Shown here piece after piece: positions 1-7,300 of a DNA stretch of 9,909 nt. Location of the stretch: contig JAUYMQ010000434.1 of the NCBI GenBank assembly GCA_030698575.1, positions 1 through 9,909 on the forward strand, given 5' to 3'. Positions within the stretch are counted from its first letter, which is position 1, and each line of letters starts with the position of its first letter. This stretch comes from Deltaproteobacteria bacterium. GTDB taxonomy: Bacteria; JAUYMQ01. A program made the position numbers and the translations under genes. Under the pieces are notes generated by a model. It searched no databases, was not told where the DNA came from, and saw only the letters and a list, made by a program, of their open reading frames with translations.

Positions 1-2
1 CC

Positions 3-554
3 TTCACCGAGACCGGCATCATGCTTCAATCCGGAGAGGAGCTGCCCGCCCACATCATCGTCACTGCAACCGGCATGAACCTGGTGACCCTCGGCGAGGC
101 CGAATTCGTGGTCGACGGAAACCCTGTCGACTTCTCCAGGACCTGGACCTATAAAGGCTTCGCCAGTTCCGACGTCCCCAATCTTGCCTCGTCGTTCGGC
201 TACATCAACGCGTCGTGGACGCTGCGCGCCGAGCTCACCTGTGAGTATGTCTGCCGCCTGCTGAACCACATGCGCGAGACGGGGACCGACCAGTGCACGC
301 CCCGTCTCCGGCCCTCCGACCACGAGATGCCAGAGCGACCCTGGATCGACAGCTTCACTCCCGGATACATCCAAAGGAAGATCCATCTGTTTCCGAAGCA
401 GGGGGACCGGGCCCCCTGGATCAACCCCCAGCTTTACTCGAAGGACAAGAAGCTGTTCCGCGAGGCCCCGGTTAACGACGGCGTCATGCAGTTCACGAAG
501 TCGAATCGGGATCGTTCCGGCCGCGCGCGCAACAAGTCAATAAGTCACGCCTGA
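3..554 (+). CDS. Flavin-containing monooxygenase (FMO/Baeyer-Villiger-like), C-terminal part
   Basis: Partial gene: the frame is open from base 3 and ends at TGA 552-554, giving 183 visible residues. The visible part matches the C-terminal third of class B flavoprotein monooxygenases, which use NADPH and FAD to oxygenate small organic substrates in the cytoplasm. Seen in the sequence: an ATG-type motif (VTATGMNL, about visible residues 20-27), which in this family lies near the NADPH/FAD domain junction, and a later stretch reading NLASSFGYINASWTLRAEL that resembles the usual segment before the final helices. The basic tail (RDRSGRARNK) looks poorly structured. The FAD and NADPH Rossmann motifs would lie upstream of the window, so substrate and subclass (N-oxidising FMO versus Baeyer-Villiger) cannot be decided. 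A terminator follows 6 bases after the stop, so the gene is transcriptionally separate from the envelope cluster. Confidence 0.8.
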   Translation, partial: FTETGIMLQSGEELPAHIIVTATGMNLVTLGEAEFVVDGNPVDFSRTWTYKGFASSDVPNLASSFGYINASWTLRAELTCEYVCRLLNHMRETGTDQCTPRLRPSDHEMPERPWIDSFTPGYIQRKIHLFPKQGDRAPWINPQLYSKDKKLFREAPVNDGVMQFTKSNRDRSGRARNKSISHA

Positions 555-560
555 CCCCGC

Positions 561-586
561 AAAAGTCCCCGTCTTTACGGGCTTTT
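561..586 (+). terminator. Rho-independent terminator after the monooxygenase gene
   Basis: Hairpin with stem CCCGT (568-572)/ACGGG (577-581) and tetraloop CTTT (573-576). A two-base bulge (TC, 566-567) separates it from an outer AAAAG (561-565)/CTTTT (582-586) pairing whose T run serves as the U tract. It lies 6 bases after the monooxygenase stop codon. The A-rich left arm could in principle support termination on the other strand too, but no minus-strand gene points at it. Confidence 0.75.
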
Positions 587-589
587 CGC

Positions 590-618
590 TTGACGCATGC
601 CCCCGCCGGGGCTAGACT
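590..618 (+). promoter_or_regulatory. Sigma70-type promoter for lysS and probably the whole cluster
   Basis: The -35 element TTGACG (590-595) and the -10 element TAGACT (613-618) are separated by exactly 17 bp. Matches to TTGACA and TATAAT are 5/6 and 4/6. The promoter begins 3 bases after the terminator's T run, a typical boundary between two transcription units. Transcription would start near base 625, giving a leader of about 117 nt before lysS. Since no other terminator is visible to the right edge, this could drive the entire cluster. Confidence 0.6.
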
Positions 619-624
619 CCCGCC

Positions 625-741
625 AACTCAAGGGATTTCGGCGATCAGGGCCCGCGCGGGGGGCGGCGGGAGCCCTGAACCTCGTCCCGCCATAGGGCTG
701 CGCCCACCGCTTCATCCCCCTGGAGAGCCCCCCGGAGAGCA
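625..741 (+). other. lysS 5' leader with a GC-rich stem-loop and ribosome binding site
   Basis: Predicted untranslated leader. It contains an inverted repeat CAGGGC (646-651)/GCCCTG (672-677) enclosing a G-rich 20-base loop that can itself pair partly (CCGC with GCGG). A related AGGGCT occurs downstream at about 694-699, so alternative pairings are possible. The Shine-Dalgarno is GGAGAG (734-739), with GGAG 4 bases from ATG 742 and 10 bases from a second in-frame ATG at 748. I see no T-box core sequence or other riboswitch signature that I recognise, and no convincing small gene. Confidence 0.4.
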
Positions 742-2301
742 ATGCCCATGGCGTCCGCCGACGAGTCGAACCGGCTGATCCAGAACCGCCGGACGAATCT
801 TGAGGCCGTCCGCGCGGCGGGCGGAGCGGCCTATCCGAACCGGTTCGTTGTCACCTCCACTACGGCCGCGATCCGCGAGCGCTTCGGTGACACCCCGGCG
901 GAGGATCTCGCCAAGGTGGGCGAGCAGTTCCGCCTGGCGGGACGCATCATGGCGCTGCGTGCCCACGGGAAGACCGCCTTCGCGGATCTCCACGATCGGA
1001 CCGGCCGCATCCAGCTCTTCGTCAGGAAGGATCAGCTCGAAGGGGCGGGGACGGAGACCCTCTCCCACCTCGATCTCGGCGACCTGGTGGGGGCCGAGGG
1101 GGGCGTTCTGCGCACGCGCACGGGGGAGCTGTCCGTCGAGGTCACAAACATCGTCCTTCTTGCAAAGTCCCTCCGGCCGCTCCCCGAGAAGTGGCACGGG
1201 CTCAAGGACGTCGAGACGCGTTTCCGGGAGCGCGCGGTCGATCTGCTGGTCAACCCCGGGGTGCGCGAGATCTTCGTCAAGCGCGCCCGGATCATCCAGT
1301 TCATTCGCGAGTTTCTGTCATCCCGGGGGTTTCTCGAGGTTGAAACCCCGATGATGCAGGCGCTCCCGGGGGGCGCGACGGCCCGCCCCTTCCGGACCCA
1401 TCACAACGCCCTCGGCATGGATCTCTACCTCCGCATCGCGCCCGAGCTCTATCTGAAGCGGCTGGTGGTCGGAGGGCTCGATCGCGTCTTCGAGATCAAC
1501 CGGAACTTCCGCAACGAGGGGCTCTCGACGCGCCACAACCCCGAGTTCACGATGCTGGAGTTCTACCAGGCCTACGCCACCCACGAGGATCTGATGGCGC
1601 TCACCGAGGAGATGCTGAGCGAGTGCGCCCGGGAGATCCTCGGGAGTGCGCAGATCGAATATCAGGGGCAACCGATCGATCTCTCTCCGCCGTGGGGGAG
1701 GCTCTCGCTCCGGGATGCCATCACACGGCATACGGGCATCGCCGGCGACGCGCTGGCCGATCGCGGCAGCGCCCTCGAGGCCGCCCGGGCCCTCGGCGTC
1801 AAACTGAAGGATGACGACAGCCTCGGCAGAATTCTGGCCAAGGTCGTCGACGCCCTGGTGGAGCCCCATCTCGTGCAGCCTACCTTCGTCGTCGACTACC
1901 CCACCGAGGTGAGCCCGCTTTCGCGGCCGCGGGACGACGACCCCTCCCTCGTGGAGCGATTCGAAGCCTTCATCGGCGCGCTCGAGGTGGCCAACGGCTT
2001 CAGCGAGCTGAATGATCCCGATGAGCAGCGCCGCCGCTTCCTGTCGCAGCTTGACAATCGGGATCCGGACGATCCAGACGTCGACATGGACATCCGGGAG
2101 ATCGACGAGGACTACATCCGCACGCTCGAGGTCGGCATGCCGCCGACGGCGGGCGAGGGGATCGGAATCGACCGGCTGGTCATGCTGCTGACGAACAGTC
2201 ATTCCATCCGCGAGGTAATCCTCTTCCCGCAGCTCCGGCCGGAGCACGGGAGGGGTGTGGCGGGAGAGGGCGGAGAGCCGCCGAGCTCGGAGAGCGCCTG
2301 A
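742..2301 (+). CDS. lysS: Lysyl-tRNA synthetase, class II
   Basis: Charges tRNA-Lys with lysine in the cytoplasm (ATP-dependent, class II fold, dimer). At 519 residues it is near the usual bacterial length of about 500. An N-terminal anticodon-binding OB fold (about 62-140, with AGRIMALRAHGKTAFADLHD at its start) precedes the catalytic domain. Motif 1 is near 183-204 (ending FLEVETPMM). Motif 2 is near 250-275, with the signature FRNEGLSTRHNPEFT. Motif 3 is near 471-500, with GEGIGIDRLVMLLTNSHSIR and its arginine at 478. The lysine-pocket segment NGFSELND (418-425) is intact. Start: ATG 742, or ATG 748, which lies at a better distance from GGAG 734-737; the protein differs by two residues. 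A Gly/Glu/Ser-rich tail of about 19 residues follows motif 3, and its coding bases include the ribosome binding site of the next gene. The stop TGA shares its A with the lolC ATG (TGATG), implying translational coupling. Confidence 0.97.
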   Translation: MPMASADESNRLIQNRRTNLEAVRAAGGAAYPNRFVVTSTTAAIRERFGDTPAEDLAKVGEQFRLAGRIMALRAHGKTAFADLHDRTGRIQLFVRKDQLEGAGTETLSHLDLGDLVGAEGGVLRTRTGELSVEVTNIVLLAKSLRPLPEKWHGLKDVETRFRERAVDLLVNPGVREIFVKRARIIQFIREFLSSRGFLEVETPMMQALPGGATARPFRTHHNALGMDLYLRIAPELYLKRLVVGGLDRVFEINRNFRNEGLSTRHNPEFTMLEFYQAYATHEDLMALTEEMLSECAREILGSAQIEYQGQPIDLSPPWGRLSLRDAITRHTGIAGDALADRGSALEAARALGVKLKDDDSLGRILAKVVDALVEPHLVQPTFVVDYPTEVSPLSRPRDDDPSLVERFEAFIGALEVANGFSELNDPDEQRRRFLSQLDNRDPDDPDVDMDIREIDEDYIRTLEVGMPPTAGEGIGIDRLVMLLTNSHSIREVILFPQLRPEHGRGVAGEGGEPPSSESA

Positions 2302-3593
2302 TGCCCTACGAGTGGTTCATCGCCATGCGGTACCTTTTCGCGCGGCGAAAACAGACCTTCATCTCGATCACGAGCGCCATCACGCTGCTCGGCGTCGCGC
2401 TGGGCGTGTGGGTGATGATCACCGTCCTCTCCGTCATGAACGGTTTCGAGGAGCAGTGGCGCGACAAGATCATCGGCGCGAACGCTCACGTGATCGTGAC
2501 CCGCGTCGACGGCGCCATGGATCAGTACGATCAGGTACTCGCACGAATCGACAAGGCGCCCGGCGTGACGGGGGCCGCCCCCTTCCAGCTCTCGCAGGTC
2601 ATGCTTCGCTCGGAGTCGGGGGTCATCGGCGTCGAGCTGAAGGGGATCGACCCGGAGCGGGCGCCGGACGTGACCAACATCAAGGTGGATCTCCGCGAGG
2701 GAAAGCTCGAGTGGCTGGACAACCCTCCGCCGATTCCCCCCGCCGAGGGCGAAGAGCCGGGGGAGCCCACGCGCTACCCGGGAATCATCATCGGCGAGGA
2801 GCTGGCCTCACTCCTCGACGTCCGGCTGCAGGACACGCTCGTGATGGTGAGCCCCTTCGGAGGCCGCCTCACGCCGGCCGGCCCCTCGCCCAAGTACAAG
2901 CGCTTCCAGGTCGTCGGCCTGTTCAAGTCCGGCTTCTACCAGTTCGACGCGCAGGTGGCCTACCTCTCACTCGACAGCTCCCAGGAGCTTCTCTCGACGG
3001 GGAAGGTCGCCTCGGGAATCGAGGTCAAGACCACCGGGGTCTTCGAGGCGGAGAAGGTGGCGCGAGCCCTCGAGACTGAGCTCGGATTCCCCTTCAACGC
3101 CCGCGCCTGGACCGAGTTCAACCCGACCTTTTTCAGCGCGCTTCGCACCGAAAAGGTCACGATGACCATCATCCTGGTCTTCATCGTCGCCGTGGCCGCC
3201 TTCGGCATCATCAGCACCCTGGTCATGATGGTCATGGAGAAGCACAAGGATATCGCCATCCTGAAGACCATGGGCGCCACGAATGGGGGCATCAGCCGCA
3301 TCTTTCTGATCGAGGGGCTTCTCATCGGCGGCGGCGGAATCGCGAGCGGGCTCAGCCTCGGGCTCTACACCGTGGCGAACATCGAGAGGTTGCAGCGGGG
3401 GGTGGAGAAGATCGTCGGTTTCAACCCGCTCCCGCCGGACATTTACAACCTCTCCCAGCTCCCCGCGAAGATCGAGGATGCCCAGATCACCCTCATTCTC
3501 GCGTCGGCGCTCGCGGCGAGCGTGATCGCCACGGTCTTCCCGAGCTGGCAGGCGAGCCGGGTCGATCCCGTGGAAGGGTTAAGGAGCGAATAA
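2301..3593 (+). CDS. lolC: Lipoprotein-releasing ABC transporter permease, LolC/LolE/LolF family
   Basis: Inner-membrane permease that, with the ATPase LolD, extracts outer-membrane lipoproteins from the inner membrane and passes them to LolA. It has 430 residues and the family topology: TM1 about 21-46, a large periplasmic MacB-like domain about 47-283, then TM2 about 285-312, TM3 about 330-358 and TM4 about 394-414. After TM2 comes the cytoplasmic coupling segment MEKHKDIAILKTMGAT (312-327), which contacts the ATPase. The C-terminus RVDPVEGLR is typical of the family. The periplasmic domain holds a Pro/Glu-rich stretch (about 141-160, NPPPIPPAEGEEPGEP) that looks like an inserted linker. 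Only one permease gene is present, so it probably acts as a homodimer (LolF type) rather than a LolC-LolE pair; a second permease elsewhere is not excluded. The start ATG 2301 is preceded by GGAGAG (2289-2294) at 6 bases and overlaps the lysS stop by one base. Confidence 0.93.
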   Translation: MPYEWFIAMRYLFARRKQTFISITSAITLLGVALGVWVMITVLSVMNGFEEQWRDKIIGANAHVIVTRVDGAMDQYDQVLARIDKAPGVTGAAPFQLSQVMLRSESGVIGVELKGIDPERAPDVTNIKVDLREGKLEWLDNPPPIPPAEGEEPGEPTRYPGIIIGEELASLLDVRLQDTLVMVSPFGGRLTPAGPSPKYKRFQVVGLFKSGFYQFDAQVAYLSLDSSQELLSTGKVASGIEVKTTGVFEAEKVARALETELGFPFNARAWTEFNPTFFSALRTEKVTMTIILVFIVAVAAFGIISTLVMMVMEKHKDIAILKTMGATNGGISRIFLIEGLLIGGGGIASGLSLGLYTVANIERLQRGVEKIVGFNPLPPDIYNLSQLPAKIEDAQITLILASALAASVIATVFPSWQASRVDPVEGLRSE

Positions 3594-3637
3594 TGAAGGA
3601 AGTTTTTGACCGTCAGGGAGGCTGTGTTATCATTTGA
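3593..3637 (+). CDS. Possible 14-codon leader peptide between lolC and lolD
   Basis: ATG 3593 shares its A with the lolC stop (TAATG). It is preceded by a perfect Shine-Dalgarno AAGGAG (3581-3586) at 6 bases, the best ribosome binding site in the window. The ORF reads MKEVFDRQGGCVII and ends at TGA 3635-3637, which overlaps the proposed lolD start TTG 3634-3636 as TTGA. The peptide itself resembles nothing I know. Its likely role, if translated, is to carry ribosomes from lolC to the weak TTG start of lolD. Alternatives: an untranslated coincidence, or the remnant of an earlier lolD N-terminus in a different frame. A -1 shift at its end would fuse it to lolD. Confidence 0.35.
   Translation: MKEVFDRQGGCVII
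3606..3633 (+). promoter_or_regulatory. Promoter-like sequence overlapping the lolD start
   Basis: TTGACC (3606-3611), a 16-bp spacer, and TATCAT (3628-3633), preceded by the TGT of an extended -10 (3625-3627). Both hexamers match the consensus at 5/6, better than the cluster promoter. The local sequence is AT-rich against a GC-rich background. The difficulty is position: transcription would begin near 3640, beyond the proposed TTG start at 3634 and just before another TTG at 3643, so the message would be nearly leaderless. It may be a true internal promoter, or a chance product of the AT-rich junction. Confidence 0.3.
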
Positions 3638-4308
3638 CCCCTTTGATCCGGGCCGAAGGGCTCTCCAAGTCCTACAAGACGGGCGAGACCACGCTAGAGG
3701 TGCTGAGCGATCTCCACTTCAGCATTCTCCCGGGGGAGACCGCGGCGGTGGTAGGTGTTTCGGGGGTGGGGAAATCCACGCTACTTCATATTCTGGGGAC
3801 GATCGATCGGCCGACCTCGGGGCGGGTCCTATTCGAGGACCGCGATCCCTTCGGGCTCAATTCCGCCGATCTGGCGAGATTTCGGAACGAAACGATCGGC
3901 TTCGTATTTCAGTTTCATCATCTGTTGCCCGAGTTCTCGGCGGTCGAAAACGTCATGATGCCCGCGCTCATCCGCCGCCTGCCGCGCCGCGAGGCACGGG
4001 AGCGCGCGGAGGCGCTTCTTGAAGAGGTCGGGGTGTCGAACCGCCGGGGGCATCGGGTCGGGCAGCTGTCCGGCGGCGAGGCCCAGCGGGTGGCCATCGC
4101 CAGGGCGCTCGTTCTCGAGCCGCGCGTCCTGCTCGCGGATGAGCCGACAGGAAATCTCGATCCCCGGACAGCGGGAACGATCCAGGATCTTATTCTCGGC
4201 CTCAATTTGAGGAAGAAGCTGACCATCCTGATGGCGACGCACAACGAGAAAATGGCGGCAGGGATGGGCCGCCAACTTCATCTCTCGGACGGCAAGCTGA
4301 ACCCTTGA
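3634..4308 (+). CDS. lolD: Lipoprotein-releasing system ATP-binding protein LolD
   Basis: Cytoplasmic ABC ATPase that powers the neighbouring LolC/F permease. The 224-residue length is normal for LolD. All nucleotide-binding motifs are present: A-loop Tyr14, Walker A GVSGVGKST (41-49), Q-loop Gln93, signature LSGGE (145-149), Walker B VLLADE (165-170) and H-loop His203. The stretch FQFHHLLPEFSAVENV around the Q-loop is characteristic of LolD and distinguishes it from MacB and FtsE relatives. The start appears to be TTG 3634: the frame is closed upstream by TGA 3607-3609 with no ATG or GTG in between. GGGAGG (3616-3621) lies 12 bases upstream, rather far. TTG 3643 is the alternative and costs three residues. 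The first half is less GC-rich than its neighbours: I count 64 G+C in the 120 bases 3841-3960. Confidence 0.94.
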   Translation: MTPLIRAEGLSKSYKTGETTLEVLSDLHFSILPGETAAVVGVSGVGKSTLLHILGTIDRPTSGRVLFEDRDPFGLNSADLARFRNETIGFVFQFHHLLPEFSAVENVMMPALIRRLPRREARERAEALLEEVGVSNRRGHRVGQLSGGEAQRVAIARALVLEPRVLLADEPTGNLDPRTAGTIQDLILGLNLRKKLTILMATHNEKMAAGMGRQLHLSDGKLNP

Positions 4309-4330
4309 GGCCCCGCGCGGAGCGCGGGCC
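4309..4330 (+). other. GC-rich hairpin between lolD and bamA
   Basis: CCCGCGC (4312-4318) pairs with GCGCGGG (4322-4328) around a GGA loop. Two further G-C pairs (4309-4310 with 4329-4330) form if C4311 is bulged. It begins directly after the lolD stop codon. No T run follows, so it is not a standard intrinsic terminator; it may protect or process the message, or tune read-through into bamA. A small inverted repeat AAGAG/CTCTT (4332-4342) follows. Confidence 0.4.
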
Positions 4331-4353
4331 GAAGAGGCTCTTACGATCGGGGT

Positions 4354-7300
4354 GTGATGGCGGGGACACCATCAAGGGCGGTTGGTTCCATCGCGGCAGC
4401 GATCGGGTTCTTCCTGATCCTGGCGCATGGGCTATTTGGCGTTGCTCCGGCCCATGCGGTCGAGGGCGCGAGCGCACCGACGCGTGAGACGCGGGTCGTA
4501 CTCGCGATCTTGCCCTTCGAGGTGAGCGAGCCCGAGCGCATGACCTACCTGCAGGAGGCCGCCATGGACCTCCTGAGTTCCCGCCTCGAGCAGCACGGCG
4601 GCATCCAGGTCATCCAGAAGTTTCTTGTGCTCGAGGCCGTGGGCGACGCCGCCGGCAAGGCCCTCGCCGAGCAGCGGGTCCAGGGGGTGGGGCAGCAGCT
4701 CCAGGCCGACTACGTCGTGCTGGGGAGCATCACGAAGGCGGGGAGCAGCTACTCGCTCGATGTGAAGGTCTGGAGCGTCGCCACAGCCTCCACCGCCGGC
4801 CGGGTCTACTCACTCGCCCGCGGAGACGACGCCATCGTCCCGCGAATCCAGGAGGTAGCCGACAAGGTCGCGTCCATCGTGGCGGCGCCTCCGCCATCCG
4901 CGCCGGAGCCCGGTAAGGAGACCCTCAGCTTCATCTCCGAGATTCAGATCCAGGGGGCCGATGAAGGGGAGGAAGACGAGATTCTGCTCTCTCTCGAGAG
5001 CCACGTCGGGTCCACGTTCTCCGAGCCTTCGCTCGGGGAGGACATCCGGCGCCTCCTGACCAGGCGCAACGTCCGCGACGTCGAGGTGCGGGTCACGGAC
5101 ACGCCGGAGGGGCGCGTGCTCACCTACCGCATCACGACGGGCAAGGGGCCCAAGGCCTCGGTGAGCGTTCCCCAGGCCGAGCGTGTCGCCGAGGTCCGCA
5201 TCACGGGCAACTCGCGTATCGAGGAGGAGACGATCCGCTCCCGAATCGTGATGCAACCCGGCGATCCCTACACGCGAGAGGGGCTCCAGGATGATGTCCG
5301 CAACGTTCACCGGCTGGGTTACTTCCGGGACGTCCAGGTTGACGTTCGCGGGTCCGAGCAGGGTAAGACCATCACCTTCATCGTATCCGAGAATCCGATC
5401 ATCCGTTCGATCAACTACGCCGGGAACCGCCATACCAAGAAGGACAAGCTCGACGAGGTTCTGACGATCAAGCCGAACGAGACGCTCGACTTCAAGAAGC
5501 TCTACGAGAATCAGCAGCGGCTCCAGTCCTACTACTCCCAGAGCGGCTACTACCTGGCCAGCGTGAAGTACAGCCTCCTCCAGGTCGACGAAAACAGCGT
5601 GGCGGTGACCTTCGACGTGGAGGAAGGGAACAAGCTCAAGCTGAAGTCGGTCGAATTCGTCGGGAACGAGAAGTTCAGCGATCGGCAGCTCAAGGGCGTG
5701 ATGAAGACCAAGACCTGGGACTTCATCTCGCCCATCATGAGCAAGATTAACAATCGCGGAATCTACCGCGAGCCGATCTTCTACGAGGATATCCAGAAGG
5801 TGCAGGAATACTATCTCGATCACGGCTACCTGCGTGCCCAGGTTGGAGAGCCCGACGTGACGCACGACCAGAAGTGGCTCTTCGTGAAAGTCGATATCAC
5901 CGAGGGGGATCCCTACAAGGTCGTCCAGGTCGACGTCGAGGGGGACGAGTTTCTCGACAAGGGCGCCGTGCGCAACGACTTCCAGATCAAGACGGGTGAG
6001 ACCTTCAATCGGCAGCTCATGACCAACGACATCGACAGGCTGACCGAGCGATACTCGAACCGGGGTTTCTTCTACGCCAATGTGACGCCGCTTACTGAAG
6101 TCGACGACGAGAAACAGTCGGTCGAGATCACCTACGACGTCGAGAAGGGCAACATCGTTTACTTCGAGGACATCGACATCGTCGGCAACACCAAGACGCG
6201 CGACCCAGTCATCCGGCGGCAGGTGGCCGTGAGCGAGGGCGAGCTCTACAACGCCTCGGCCGTGGAGTACTCCAAGAACCGCGTGAAGGCCACGGGCTTC
6301 TTCGAAGACGTGACCGTCAACACGCGGGTGGGGTCCACGCAGAACCAGCTCGATCTCACCGTCGGGGTCAAGGAGCGCCCGACGGGCTCCTTCAGCTTCG
6401 GCGCAGGCTTCAGTTCGGTCGACGAGTTCATTTTTGCCGCCCAGATCCAGCAGCAGAACCTCTTCGGCCGCGGCCAGCAGCTCGGGCTCTCGGGGGACTT
6501 CGGCGGACGCCGGACCGACGTCACGGCCCGCTGGTCCGACCCGTACCTGTTCGGCTCGAACTGGGGCGGGAACGTGAGCGCCTTCGCTGATCGCCGCGAC
6601 TTCAACGATTTCGAGCGCCGCGCGGCGGGCGCCAGCGCGAACATCGGCTATCCGATCTTCGACAACACGCGGGTCTTTGTCGGCTACAGCTACCAGAATC
6701 TCGAGGTGGATCAGGTCGGGTTCGACTCCACGGCGCTGCTCATCCGGGAAGATCTGAGGGGCGGCGCCACGACCGGCGCCTTCACTCCCTCGATTATCCG
6801 CGACACGCGAAACGACCGGCTCGAGCCGACGGCGGGCTCGCTCTACAGCCTGGGGTTCGAAGTGGCGGGGGGTGGACTCAGCGACAACGAATTCACAAAG
6901 GTCGAGGCGCGCGCGACCTGGTGGTGGCCCTTCAAGCTCTTTCCCTGGGATTCCGTGGTCGCGCTGAACGTCCGCGCCGGTGGGGCCGACCCGAAGAACA
7001 CGCTCGACGACTACGGTATCGTCGAGCCGGTTACGAACCTCGGGACGGTCGGCGCCGACGGCTTCGAACCTCCCATTTGCTGCTCCGGCGGGCGCGAGGC
7101 GGTGGCGGTTCCCGGGAACGTGAAGATGGCCGTGGGGGACTCGTCCCACCCGGACACGACATTTCCCCTCTCGGTTCTCGACAGCGACCAACTGCTGCCG
7201 ATCACCGAGCGGTTCTTCCTCGGCGGCCTGAATTCCGTCCGCGGGTTCGAGGCGCGCTCCCTCGGGCCGCGCCGGGCCATCATGCAGCGCGTGGAGCTGG

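Noticed and set aside
619-741. T-box or other riboswitch in the lysS leader
   Set aside because: No T-box core sequence or tRNA-pairing specifier loop is visible; only a simple GC-rich stem-loop is supported.
590-778. A 62-codon frame in the lysS leader
   Set aside because: Proline/arginine-rich, overlaps the promoter and the lysS start, and has no ribosome binding site.
1318-2247. A 309-codon minus-strand frame opposite lysS
   Set aside because: Shadow of lysS; no family resemblance and fully covered by the conserved class II synthetase core.
2255-3079. A 274-codon plus-strand frame overlapping lysS and lolC
   Set aside because: Arg/Gly/Ala-rich out-of-frame reading of lolC, with no plausible domain.
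3593-3640. Programmed -1 frameshift fusing the mini-ORF to lolD
   Set aside because: There is no canonical slippery heptamer, and the TTG-started LolD already has the normal family length, so re-initiation is simpler.
4810-7191. A 793-codon open frame on the minus strand opposite bamA
   Set aside because: It mirrors the codon bias of bamA (GC-rich third positions suppress stops on the complement), has a composition rich in V, D, R, L and H without recognisable domains, and lies wholly within an unmistakable gene.
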